In this document: piece by piece, positions 8,881-18,900 of the stretch
How positions within the stretch are numbered: position 1 is the stretch's first letter
Layout: every line of letters starts with the position of its first letter
Origin: Halichondria panicea
Taxonomy: Eukaryota; Porifera; Demospongiae; Suberitida; Halichondriidae
DNA length: 64,000 nucleotides
Direction: 5' to 3'
Assembly (NCBI RefSeq): GCF_963675165.1
Contig: NC_087382.1
Location: 7,116,315 to 7,180,314, forward strand
Notes under the pieces: generated by a model
Databases searched by the model: none
What the model was told of the DNA's origin: nothing
The model's input: the letters and a program-made list of their open reading frames with translations, nothing else
Made by a program: the position numbers and the translations under genes

Positions 8881-11619
8881 CACATCTTGTGACAGGTTGA
8901 TGACTAGATGGGCGTGGCCCGCCTCCATAATTATTGGCATGACTGCAGATATAGATATAAACAGCATCTTGGATTGAACAGCAGAGTGTTCGAATAGAGG
9001 CATATCGGGATTTACTCTGTATGCCTTGGCCTGCATGTGTTGCTTCAAGCGTGCCTGTGTGGCCTCTGGAGTCTCTGTAAGTGTAATGAACATTTAATAA
9101 TGTTTGGCCACTTTCTACACAACATTTATTTATGTTAGGCAAACACCTGCAGAACCGTTCGAGTCAGTTACCTTCACTTCCTGCTGCTCCTGTGTGTCCT
9201 GTATTTTTCTCTGGGTCTAGCAAGCCTCCTTTCCCTCTTGTTAGCTGTTTCTGAGGATCCTCCTTATCGCTAGTTTTGTCGCTATTCGATTCATATCTTA
9301 TCGAGCTAAAGTTATTGACTCACATAGAAATTGGTAAAGGATCATGAGTCACAAAAGCATTCCGGTCCATGCCGGCCTGCAGGTCCACGGTAGACATACA
9401 TACATACACCACCCGGACCACGTGCATGACTAACTAAGGGGACTAGCCTCGATCCCAGGCCGATCTGTCTCCAATCGAGGAGGCGACCTAGCGTTCAATT
9501 GGAGACGGATCGGCCTGGGATCGAGGCTAACTAATGATTAGCCTCGATTTTAATCGGCCTTGAATCGAGGCTAACTAATGATCTACTTGTACAAAAAATA
9601 CACAACTCGTTTGCTCGCCTCAAACATATACCCTCTGCATAGAGTAGACTAGGTAATGTTGCAGAGGCAATGTTGCTTCCGTTTGATCTCAGCGATGAGG
9701 CCAAAAGTCAACTTTTTAGCTCGAAATGCTACACCATGCACTTGTCTAGCTGTGTACAGTACGTGCACGTGCACACGAGGTGTGACTCTAGCCTTAACTC
9801 CTAATGGTACGTTTATGTAGTATCTCTCGTACACTCTGGTTGGTTAATAAGTAGCTCAGCCATGATGTGATAAGTAATAACGAATTCAACAGTAGAATGC
9901 ATGATGGTGTACATGTTCTTGACGAATATCTGTAAAGTAAGTGGATCACCATAAATAATTAAACAATAAAAGGACATGATGGTTGTACGCTTCTGTACGG
10001 AACATTTGTTGGGTTTGGGAACCGTCCACGCACCTCCTGGAGAAGGTACACATGATTGTAATTACTTGTACTTACATAGTGACGTTAGAACTTACAGTCA
10101 ATACACAGTCTGGCAGCACATCCTTTCCACTCGTCTTCGTTGCTTTGTAGGCCATGTACAAAGGGTGATTCCACACCCCCAAATGTCCGAGTAGTGTGTA
10201 GTACTTGCGATACAATTTGTATCGTTTTACCATATTGCCCAAATTAGGTGCCGCACTTCCAATCAGCCAGCTGGGTGGTCTGGCTCTAACACACGGTGAC
10301 AGGTGGCAATACGGGCAGGCACCCTCTCCATCCAGGACTGGAGGATCACTCTGATCATAGCCTATAGGACCTATGTAAAGTAACCATCGATTTTTTCGCA
10401 TGTACATAATTATGGAGGGAGACATTCACCTTTCTTAGGCCTTGAAGGACCGGCTTCACCCCCTGGCCCTATGTGCTTCACTCGGGAAACACCTGTATAA
10501 TTAATTAACTGCCATCCGTATCAGATGATACTATTAGAGTTACCTCTCTTCGGTTTCTTTGTTGGAGGGGGAACCTCGCCACCTGATGCCTTGCACCCAT
10601 CTGACCCTGATGGTAGTTAATTGCTTGATGTAATATTCACTTTTCATTGTTAGGCTACACCAAAATTGATCTTATGTTTCACGGACTTTTAATCTCAAAA
10701 AACAATTACATGGCTATTCTGACCTCTGACCTGAACCACTAATTGGTTTATTTTTTTGGGCATTCTACAAAAATATGACTCGGAAAATCCATGATTAACT
10801 TTGGTGTGGCCTTACGTCGTAAATAAACACGCTGGTAAAGGTAGCCGTTTTAGAGGTTGGAAAAGCTGTTTTTTATCTCCAATTAAAAGGCAGCCCTCTA
10901 AAGACACACCTAGTGCCCCCAAACCTAATAGCTCAGGGGCAAAATCTAGAGCTAGCTAGGATTAGGTTCTTGCAGCATTTCCGTGTGCTCTAGCGGAATG
11001 TGGCCAGAGCCAATGATCCTATGTCATGTGATTTTTAACCCAATGAAATGCATATCCTATGTTATGTGATTTTTAACCCAATGAAATGCATATCCTATGT
11101 CATGTGATTTTTAACCCAATGAAATGCGAGTATTGCCTCCGTGGAATTTGGATACAGCCAATGAAATGAGAGCATTGCTACATCTACTCCTTCCATAACG
11201 TCCAATATATCACAGTCTCCTCCCTAATTGACATTCCAAGAGCACACTAGTGCTGCAAGAGCTTTCTCTCTTCCTCCTCCCCCCTCTGAGAAAAGGTCTG
11301 CCCCCCCGACTAAGACACGCTCAAAACTAATTTTCCACCTCTGAATACAGCCACCTACACCAGCGAAAATATTTTATGTGGCACCTTAAATAGAGCTTAT
11401 ACCGTATTACGGTACCTTGATCCACTTCCTCAGATGGGGCAGAATCTATTTCGTCGAGAATGACGCCAGGGTGCAAAGCAACAAATTTCTTGAATTCCTC
11501 AAGAAACTGTGCAGGAGGATGTTGGGTATAGCGAACCCGAAGCTGAATAGATTAATTTTAATAGTTATGTCATTGCCATTTTTGTGTACCTTGAGTCTTG
11601 TGTCAGGACTGTTAGCCAT
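8878..11619 (-). CDS. Unidentified multi-exon gene with a Cys-rich and RYKLYRKYY region
   Basis: I do not recognise this gene. Exons that splice in phase are 11590-11619 (ATG, MANSPDTRLK), 11416-11542 (contains QLRVRYTQHPPAQFLEEF), 10544-10606, 10430-10492 and 10096-10370. Further down are a Gly/Glu-rich exon near 9172-9290 and the last exon 8878-9074. The two short middle exons encode low-complexity linkers (GGEVPPPTKKPKRG and GPGGEAGPSRPKK), with a possible nuclear signal KKPKR. The 10096-10370 exon carries CPYCHLSPCV, then PPSWLIGSAAPNLGNMVKRY and KLYRKYYTLLGHLGVW. The first part could bind zinc. The join between 10096 and the 9172-9290 exon is out of phase with the sites I can see, so an exon may be missing. 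I have an impression of similar domains in lineage-expanded cnidarian and sponge families but cannot name one. The terminal stop is supplied by a MITE. Confidence 0.55.
9444..9529. mobile_element. 86-bp TAGCCTCG palindromic MITE
   Basis: This is nearly a perfect palindrome. It starts TAGCCTCGATCCCAGGCCG, has CTCCAATCGAG/CAATTGGAG in the centre, and ends CGGCCTGGGATCGAGGCTA. I could not find a clear 9-bp duplication for this copy. It lies in an intron of the unidentified minus-strand gene. Confidence 0.8.
9539..9573. mobile_element. 35-bp TAGCCTCG element with 9-bp target duplication
   Basis: Only the two inverted ends remain, TAGCCTCGATTTTAATCGG and CCTTGAATCGAGGCTA. They are flanked by a perfect direct repeat actaatgat (9530-9538 and 9574-9582). 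This is the shortest member of the family in the window and lies 9 bp from the 86-bp copy. Confidence 0.82.
11018..11127. repeat. 38-bp tandem repeat, about three copies
   Basis: The unit begins CCTATGTCATGTGATTTTTA and ends with CCCAATGAAATGCATAT. Copies are at 11018-11055, 11056-11093 and 11094 to about 11127, almost identical (one T/C difference). The array lies in an intron of the unidentified minus-strand gene. Confidence 0.9.
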
Positions 11620-12938
11620 GCCAGTGAAAAAACACCACGTGCGTTGTACCGTTTTAGCCGAAAGAAGCCAGAGGCCGAGGAGGCGCGAAGCACTTAACCT
11701 TTGCTAATCATGTCTCTAATTGCCGTTGTGTTAATTAATTGCATGCGCCAGTCTCGTAAATTAGCCGCCCTTCCTACCTTGAGAAGGGCGGCTGATTCAA
11801 GAGCCTAACCATGGGTACACAGGATCTAGGAGTGAACTGCTATAAAGATCTCTCTCACTTGCACTGAGGAGATATCAAGCATTCAAGAGCTTCCACAACT
11901 GAAGATGTGGGATGTGGAATGCTTCTTCAGAGATATGGTGGGCACATTTTACACTTCACACCGTCAAGTAAAATTGGAGGAAAGTTCTCCCAAACGAATG
12001 GATCCCTCGTTGCCATCAATTATTACTAATGCCTTCATTTGATGTACTTGCGAATATATACTACAATGTGCCAGTTGATCATCCTCCCTCACAAGTTACT
12101 GCAATATAACTGACCACAACTATTTATAAATTGGACATTGATAATCATGAGCATTATATTCATGGCTAACAGCTATTAAATACATATTACATACATGTAG
12201 GTAAAAAATTATAGCCTTTAGGCAATTTTTACCAAATGTTGGTAGAAAGTATGATTTTATAGAAGCACTATAGCCTCAATAGCATGAGTATAATGCTAAT
12301 ACTGAGTATAATACGTACGGAAGGTGCTATAGTAGTACTACTAGAACAAAACAGCTAGATCAGTTTAACTCTTTTCTAAGATTTCTTTCTCCATAATAAT
12401 TATTATAGTTTCTTGGAAGATTATGTAGAAGCGTCTGTGATGTTGCAGTATAATTCTAGTTGATGATTTTCATTGAGACTAATGGGTAATAATTTAAGAC
12501 ATTGGTAAGACTAATAGGTATATACAATGCATGAGACTTGGGGACTAGGTAAAATGTTGAGGGCAAGGCCTATCCATAGATCATCTTATCTATGATTGAA
12601 TGTGTGAAAAAGCTCCATGATTTTTATAACAACATGTAGTATATGTTTATAGATACGTACCTGTTGCCAGTGTGCATGCACTAAGTCTCTGTGAAATATT
12701 GATACCAGATATATCGACTGCTTTCATAGTAAACGTGATTTTACGTGGGTGTCGTGCTGAGTATACTTCTTGAAAAATGATACTTCTGTGTGTACGTATG
12801 TATGTACGTATTGAAGAACCGCACCAATGATAACAGTATTCTCTTGTGTATATTATATTCTGCTTTCACACATGCTGAGAATTAAGTATATAGCTAACCA
12901 TTAGTAGCTTTGATAAGTTTGTGAACCAAGTGTCAAGT
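11620..12938. other. Divergent intergenic region
   Basis: This region separates the start codon of the unidentified minus-strand gene from that of the fibrinogen-like gene, so both promoters should lie here. A GCCGCCCTT/AAGGGCGGC hairpin lies at about 11762-11794, and a similar hairpin occurs at 6949-6973. I see no other gene. Confidence 0.5.
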
Positions 12939-14224
12939 ATGAGTATGAGTAATCACCCAACCTCAGTGGAACTGTATGAAATGGTAGACAATATTAATCG
13001 CAACAATACTGACCAGCACCCTCATGGGGAAATATATACTAAAATCGAGAATTCATCAAATCCCTCATACGTTTGTACTAACGACAAGACTGTAGTGAAA
13101 TCAGAAGATCATGTAAAAGTCCTTGCTAGCAGTCCAATAGTTTGCAGAAAAAGAATCACTCTGTGTGCTTGCTTGTCAGTTGTTCGGTTAGTTTTTGCTG
13201 TGATTGCAATTAGTGTTGTATTTGTGTTTCTTCACTCTAACCAGCAACAGCAGATACAAATGCTACAATCTCAATTACAAAATTCAAGCCAACGAGTACA
13301 AATCTTGGAGCAAACCATCACTGGTTTAATAGAGCATGCACCTGCAACTACCCAACAAATAAATACCACTACCGATGCTATCGATGTTGAAACGATGCCT
13401 ACTATTCAAATGCCTATGCTTGGCTCTTTCGAGCATCCAGCTATTTCTTGTGGAGATTTTTCTCGCGACAGTCCTTCAAAGAAATATTGGGTTCAAAACA
13501 CAACTGGTAATCCTGTGTTGGTTTACTGTGATACCGATCACGATGGCTGCAGTTGTAACTGTGGTACATGGATGAGAGTAGCAAATGTTGATATGACGAA
13601 TCAAACTCAGCAATGCCCAACAAATTTACGTGAATTGACTAGAGATACAGCCCCATTGCGGACCTGTGGACGTCCTTTTAGCCTCTCAGATGCAGATTAC
13701 TGTGCATCAACAACATTTCGTACATATGGAATTCAGTATTCCCGTGTTTGTGGCCAAGTGATTGGCTATCAATTCGGGAGAACAGCAGCGTTTGATACAC
13801 AGTTTACTACTATTGATGAGCCATATTTGCACGGGATAAGCTTCACGGACAGCCCCGGCAACACATATGGTCTTTTGTTAGTGCTCATGACAAAGCGCAT
13901 ACAAATACAGACCTCTTGTGCCCCTGCATCAGGTCTGATGATCGTTATATTTTACAGATCCCACCGTTCATTAATGGTAACTACTTTTGTGCTACTGGCA
14001 GTAGAGGTTTAGCCACTCCTACAACATTCTACGTTAATGATCCCTTATGGGATGGCAAGGGCTGTGGTGCCACTAGTATGTGTTGTCAGTTCAATAATCT
14101 GCCGTGGTTCTGTAGAAAGCTTACCCGTCCAACCGATGATGACATTGAGTTGAGAATATGTGCTAATTCTCCGAGTGGTGGTGAAGACAACCCTATTGAA
14201 ATAGTTGATTTGTTTGTCTCTTAA
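12939..14224 (+). CDS. Type II membrane protein with fibrinogen-like C-terminal domain, single exon, frameshifted at about 13855
   Basis: The first in-frame ATG is at 12939 (MSMSNHPTSVELYEMVDN). A cytoplasmic segment of about 75 residues with tyrosine motifs (ELYEMV, EIYTKI) comes first. Then come one membrane span (VVRLVFAVIAISVVFVFL) and a Gln-rich coiled-coil stalk of about 40 residues. The extracellular domain opens SCGDFSRDSPSKKYWVQN and continues with VYCDTD, GTWMRVANVDMT and further cysteines. This is the fibrinogen-like C-terminal pattern of an uncharacterised family I associate with sponges. The frame breaks inside the CCCC run at 13853-13856. Continuing in the next frame from 13856 gives RQHIWSFVSAHDKAHTN, then CPCIRSDD, DPLWDGKGCG and the stop at 14222-14224, all fitting the same domain. 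A single-base loss explains the break. Whether it is an assembly error or a real pseudogene cannot be told from the sequence. A role in recognition or adhesion is inference. Confidence 0.75.
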
Positions 14225-15942
14225 TTGCAGGATCCTCCCATTCGTGTTTGCATGACATTGTAAATCTGATAGCGTTTTGATTATTCGTGTTATTCCCCCA
14301 AAGAACAGGAATGCATGAGTTACACCTTTAAACTTTCTTACTTATTTCTGTAGTCACCTTAAATTACTAGTGTTTCTTGAGACAGTGCATCTTGTTGCCC
14401 AGTGAGTGGGCAGATCAAAGCAATCCAGTGCTCTGTATATGGCATGTTGCATCACTACCATAGCAACCACATAATTATATGTTGCACTTGAGAGTGAGTG
14501 TCAGCATAGGTAAAAACAATGAAGTTTTGCCAAAGGTGATCTTCATCATAGGGAGGAACCACTTGACCTTAATTAGCTACATAATTATAGATCACTAATC
14601 GGATTTCTCAAAACTTTTGTTGTGAACTTTATAATTTTGCTCAGGCAGTGCTGCCACTGCATGCATGCATGCTGGCCATGAGCATAAATTGAGCGGCTTG
14701 ACTCAAGTCAATGGAAAGCTGGTCTCGAGGCTTGCATTTCTGCTAGTGAGCAATAATAATTTTTTTATTATTGGCGAAAACAAAACTTGAAACCCTGAAA
14801 ATAAAAATAGCAAAAGCTTATTGACACTAAAACTAGGCTAGGAGTAGTTTGCAAGCTAGACAAGTTTGCAATGCTATTAGTGACCTTATAATAAGGTCAA
14901 TTAGGTGGTACCATTTCTCCATTAAGGTCAACTTTCTGTATATGCCATAATTTTTATACCATAATTATTATACATTTAGCTGGTAATTTCCGGGGACAAA
15001 ATTCGTAGTTTTTGTGGTTGGAGCTCGATTTGACCACAAATGAAGCGACCTGGCCTTGACTAACCTTTTACCTGCAATGCAATCAGCAACCACGAAAATA
15101 TTTATCCACACAAATCATATTTTGTCCCCTGAAGATTACCGGCTATATACGGTATACAGAACCACTCTCACCACAGTGCAATGTGCCATATATAATTATA
15201 TAGGCCACTGCATTAATTTTCTTCTACCATACGAAAATAACCCGCTATACGGTACCTTGCATTAGCCTCGTACCTGGCTACATATGCACCTCTACCTTTT
15301 CATTGCTAATTTTTTGGCGGTAATCACCCCTCATAAGTGATGTGCCCAGAATTTTCGAAGTGGTAGACTTCAACACAATACATGTATACCTCTTTTACAG
15401 GCCTACATGTTGTACACATGTATATATATATCATAATCATTACTAGAATATTTTGCTGGTGAAAAACCTTTGCGAATGAGCCAAATCAGCAGAAATTTAA
15501 CCCTTTGCGATCTAACTATTGCGTTCTGGCAAGGATTGTGTGTATTTTACTAGTAATAATAGGTCTTGCGGATTTTATTGTTGCGAATTGATCAACCCTC
15601 GCAAAATTTGATTCTCGCAAAACATTCTAGTAATACGGTATAAGGGGTGGATATTAGAATTGGGTTAGTACCACCGCAACTCCTACATTTGTGTCTAACT
15701 ATAATTATATAAATTACATTGGTACAAAAAACTAGATCATGAGATAGAATTATCTTAAACAAAAAACACAAAAATCCTTAAAAAAATGAAAGTAATTATA
15801 GTATGTTCGATCAATACAGCATTAATTTACTACAGATCTATAGATTGTCATTGTATACAAGGTTAGAATGTTAATTTAGTGTGCTTAAAAATTGACACAG
15901 GCATAATTACACCATTACACTAAGAAGTGTCCACATGATATC
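14225..15942. other. Intergenic region with several MITEs
   Basis: This lies between the fibrinogen-like gene and the 3' end of the p55-type MAGUK. It carries a palindromic element at about 14978-15155 (GGGGACAAAAT...ATTTTGTCCCC), an overlapping CCGTAT-type end at 15230-15255, and the element at 15437-15641. A GTGACCTTATAATAAGGTCA palindrome lies near 14880-14900. I see no gene. Confidence 0.55.
15437..15641. mobile_element. CCGTATTACTAG-family MITE
   Basis: The left end is TTACTAGAATATTTTGC (outer bases decayed) and the right end is GCAAAACATTCTAGTAATAC followed by GGTA. Copies with the same interior (CAAATCAGCAGAAA, GTTCTGGCAAGGAT) lie at 41101-41334 and 56098-56323. It is non-coding. Confidence 0.82.
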
Positions 15943-18900
15943 TCACATGACCCAGTTGGCTGGCACCCAGTGTTTGCCTGTTGAGAACACTCGAATAGTT
16001 GCCAGTAGTTCTTCATAAGCTATGTCAATATTCTCATTGACAATGGTAGCGTCAAAATAGTGGCCGTAAAGACCCTCAATCTTGATAGATTCTTGGGCAC
16101 ACCGGTCATAATCTTCTTCCTGGAAAGAAAAACAGCAGTTCGTATATCATTTGTAGTATTCATGTAGATCATAGGTACCGACTCTACCGAAGTTACGCCC
16201 ACCCCCACTTTTGAGTGAAAGTTCCTGCATAGGCTAATTTGGCTCAAGATTACACCAGTGATAGTGAGCAGTTGTCAAGAAAAGGTTTAGCACTTTTTTG
16301 TGTAAGCTGTCTATAGTAGATCCAGTACATGTACCGTATAGCGGGTATATTTCGAGGGTATAAAATTAATGTTCGCGGTTTTTGCGGATTGAGCCTGTAC
16401 CGCGAAAATTTATACCCACGAAATGTTACCATACGGGTAGAAAATTTCGAGGTGTTTTAATTTCGCGTTTTTCGTGAGTGGCTGCAGAACACGAAAATTA
16501 AAACCCGCGAAAGGCTTTGTTTACGCATGCGAGATAGTGACACACCCTAACTCCACGAAATTTACTACCCGCGAAATTTTCCAAATAAGACAGAATATTG
16601 AATTGCACGGAAATTTACACCCTCGAAATTTTCTACCCGTACGGTATATCTTATTGAATAGTAGGCGTGTTCAGTATTATTGACCATACCTATCGACAAT
16701 AAGAGGAAAGAAAAAGGAATCTAGAGACAAGGACACCGGTATAGCCAGCTAGCTTGCTCTACGTCTACTGTATCCCCTGACCATGGCCTGCACAGCAAAC
16801 TTTCTGCTAGAGGTGGAGGACAAGGACATTATGTCCTCCACCTCTAGCAGAACGTTTGCCATAGTGCCTCACCGATTCATACAGACTAGGCCTGGATTCG
16901 AAGCTAACGGTGTGGAGGTACAGCTGCATGTTGATGTGCGCATGCATGCGCCAAAAGGCTGGAACTCAGACCATGAAAATAAAATCCGCGAAATCCTTTG
17001 TAGAGGTCCGTCCGCGAAAATTTATACCCTCAAAATATACCCACTATATGGTATAAGAGACAAGGACAATCTTGTCTGGATCTCCGTTGAAGACTCCGAC
17101 AGTGACAAGGAACAACCTTATGATGCAGAATCTTGGCTTGCACAATTTCTTTATACCTAGCTACTTTACCCATGCACATTGTTGTATATTCATTGTATTT
17201 TAAGAGCTGGCAGGCCTCAGACAGAAAAAAACCTAGTTTCTTAATGAGTGGGCGAACACCTGGGGTGGGCTTAACTTCGAGACAAACTACTGTTTTCGAA
17301 ATTAAGCCCATCCAACCTGTAGCTGCTTTGTAGTATGCAATTAGGGTGGGCATAATCTCGGTACATGCATAATTATAATTATAACATAATTATATGCACA
17401 ATTGTACGTATCCAGGTGTAGTACAGTGACTTACAGAGAGGAGGGAGTGCCCTGCAGGGTTGTCCACTCTGGCAGAGGAATGGAGTTTTTTCACGCCCTC
17501 GGCATTAGCTGCCTTCACAAACACCACCAATGGACGGAACTGAGGAGTACGAAGCAGCTTCAACGCCTGCAAGGGAGTCATAATAACATAATATAACAGG
17601 TAATAAGAATTCAGTGACTAATAGATAGTAGAGGTGATCTATGATAAAACTTTGCCTGCAGCAAGCTGGACATGAAACTGGGAGTTTGCAAGCACTAGCT
17701 AGCTATACCTTAGGCTTAGCTACGATCTACATACATGTACTAGACTACTAGTATAGATTGTATGTTTAGACTATCACTACTTGTGTCTTTCTAAATGCTA
17801 GATCTAGCTTAGTTATCATATCATCTAGCAGGTAGCCACCAGAGCTGGCCACGCTGGTTCCCTGATCTGACTTGCAGCACGGCTTGTCTCAGTATACAGT
17901 ACAGTACACAGTCTGAATGCGTGGGAGAATACCTTACGTCACGATTGTGGGTTACATATCGCCACCACGTTAATATCCTTGTGGATCACACGATTTCCCA
18001 AACCAGGCCTTACTTTTTCTTAACTGTACGCCCATTTCTCTCTTTGCTGCCTCATTTGGTCTACCTTGTATTTATGGATGAACAATGACTACAGCAAGAA
18101 AAAGTAAGGCCTGATACTAGTTATATGACTGAGTGTCCATAGCTGGCAATGTTACATTACAGGGTATTGAAATAACAGTTGACCTTTTTTCTTTAGCAAA
18201 TTTTCTGGTTATTTTTCAAAAACATGCCTTATTTCCCCTCTCTACATGTACTTCAAAATCCTGTATGACACCCTGCACACATAGTCAGCTTTACCGTATT
18301 CCTCATGCGGCTACGCCTCGAAGCATAAAAATATGACATTGTACACTAATGATTCACCTGAGGATGGACATCAAGGATGCACATTTTTCCTGTGTTGATA
18401 ATGTCAACAACGCTCTCTGATTTAATACCATATAAGTGTTGTTGGTACTTTCCGAACTCAATGAATTTATGGGCCATAATCTCTCTCCGCATATGTTCCT
18501 CAGAAACAAAGTTAAAGTTGTTTCGATCCTCAGTAGACTTAGGAGGGCGGGTTGTGTCTGAAAGTGCGATTGTGAAGTAAGAACACTACATGTACATGTA
18601 CATGTATGTACTGAAAGCCAGCATGCAACGTACATTTAATATTTAACTTACGAGCATTACGTACATGCCATGCATTCATGCACATGTATTAGAAGCTTAC
18701 ATGTACCCAGAAACTTACGAGCTTTGACTTCAGAAAATCTTGTTCCATGTTCTGTAAGAAGTCTGGTCTTCAAGCTACGCCGACCAATGTTGGGAGCACC
18801 TGGTTTTTTTTAAGAACATGATGAATAATAATTAAGTTTGCATGCAGGGAAACCAAAAGAGTGGGAAATGGATTGACTATAAAAAAGGATGCCAAAAATT

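Noticed and set aside
8708-9142. Minus-strand 144-residue open frame
   Set aside because: It overlaps the last exon of the unidentified gene in another frame and reads through the 79-bp MITE, so it is a shadow.
13441-13623. Minus-strand frame inside the fibrinogen-like gene
   Set aside because: It is the reverse shadow of a strongly supported coding region.
16783-17160. Plus-strand 125-residue open frame in a p55 intron
   Set aside because: It runs through the 16795 hairpin and a fragment of a CCGTAT repeat, has no family match, and overlaps another open stretch on the opposite strand. It is best explained by chance.
17030-17353. Minus-strand 107-residue open frame
   Set aside because: It lies in the p55 intron, overlaps repeat sequence, and does not connect in phase with the well-defined MAGUK exons.
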